Source: Psychrobacter sp.
Lineage (GTDB): Bacteria; Pseudomonadota; Gammaproteobacteria; Pseudomonadales; Moraxellaceae
Direction: 5' to 3'
Assembly: GCA_020024075.1 (NCBI GenBank)
Contig: JAHHUJ010000031.1
Coordinates: 1-13,462 of the forward strand
Length of the DNA: 13,462 nucleotides
Shown here: in pieces, positions 13,099 through 13,462 of the stretch
How the letters are laid out: each line of letters starts with the position of its first letter
How positions within the stretch are numbered: position 1 is the stretch's first letter
Translations under genes and position numbers: made by a program
Notes under the pieces: generated by a model
Seen by the model: the letters and a program-made list of their open reading frames with translations, nothing else
The model's database searches: none
What the model was told of the DNA's origin: nothing

Positions 13099-13462
13099 TT
13101 AGAACTGTATTGAGCTATCTATTTTATGCAATTGTTCTTTTAGTTTTTTTTCAACTTTTCTTACTTTTTTGTCATTTAATGATTTAAACCAAGCTCGAAA
13201 AGGAATAATGTTTTTGTCCCCAATACCATCTACCAGTACAAACTCAGGTTTGCCTTGACGAGATTCTGTATACATAATACCACCTAGATTTACCTCGCCG
13301 AATACCACATGATATTTACAACAGTCATCAAAGAATTTATTAAAAGCGATCCGGATATCTTCATTGAATAAACCTTCTTTAACAATTTGTTCAATTGTCA
13401 TTGGTTTATCAAAAGGGCTTTCTATCTTTTCAGTAACTAAACCTAAGCCTAGAGAGGTCGTT
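13099..13462 (-). CDS. YrbL-family kinase-fold-like protein, copy 2 (partial, 5' end beyond window)
   Basis: The C-terminal 120 or so residues of a second YrbL-like protein. The reading frame is open to the right edge: the codons before the internal ATG at 13399-13401 read TSLGLGLVTEKIESPFDKP, matching TDEGLGLVTEKVLGPNNKP of copy 1. That ATG is therefore internal and the true start lies outside the window. Aligned without gaps to copy 1, the two agree at roughly 55% of about 110 positions by eye. Identity is densest at GEVN.GGIMYTE.RQ and PEFVLVDGIG, the proposed catalytic-loop and metal-binding segments; the C-terminal tails differ (HKIDSSIQF versus ITYYTQ). The stop is 97 bases before copy 1, with no terminator between, so both are probably cotranscribed. 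The pair looks like an old tandem duplication, not a recent one. Confidence 0.75.
   Translation of the reverse strand, partial: TTSLGLGLVTEKIESPFDKPMTIEQIVKEGLFNEDIRIAFNKFFDDCCKYHVVFGEVNLGGIMYTESRQGKPEFVLVDGIGDKNIIPFRAWFKSLNDKKVRKVEKKLKEQLHKIDSSIQF

Noticed and set aside
13099..13401. Treating the second YrbL-like gene as a complete 100-residue protein starting at 13401
   Set aside because: The frame stays open to the window edge and the upstream codons align with copy 1, so the ATG is internal and the gene is only truncated by the window.

Overview
The window looks like chromosomal DNA of a gammaproteobacterium of the family Moraxellaceae, most likely Psychrobacter. That is inferred from the protein sequences, the moderately A+T-rich DNA and the glnE-ilvE-polysaccharide gene order known from the related genus Acinetobacter. 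No database search was possible, so the genus is not proven. There are no rRNA, tRNA, CRISPR or insertion-sequence features.

Left part (1-3283): the 5' end of an inorganic pyrophosphatase gene (ppa, minus strand) with a good sigma70-type promoter; a 46-residue entericidin-like lipoprotein gene (minus) with its own terminator; trmL (plus), a tRNA wobble-nucleotide 2'-O-methyltransferase; and, converging on trmL, a four-gene sulfur-relay cluster tusD-tusC-tusB-tusE (minus). TrmL and the Tus proteins both serve modification of tRNA position 34.

Middle (3284-9973): a 315-base divergent intergenic region holding two different short tandem duplications; a GT4-family glycosyltransferase; a PAP2-type membrane phosphatase that could act with it in envelope lipid or glycan metabolism; glnE, the bifunctional glutamine synthetase adenylyltransferase/removase; and ilvE, the branched-chain aminotransferase, ending in a clear rho-independent terminator.

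Right part (9974-13462): a visibly more A+T-rich block of surface-polysaccharide character. It has galE (plus; about 15 residues shorter than usual at the C-terminus) converging on a UDP-glucuronate 4-epimerase-like gene (minus) across a bidirectional terminator whose right arm is repeated three times as a 17-bp tandem. Beyond these lie two tandem YrbL-family, kinase-fold-like genes (minus), the second cut by the window edge. In Acinetobacter baumannii the lipooligosaccharide outer-core locus starts right after ilvE, so this block is probably the equivalent locus. The two epimerases would supply UDP-Gal and UDP-GalA, and the YrbL-like pair is its least understood component.
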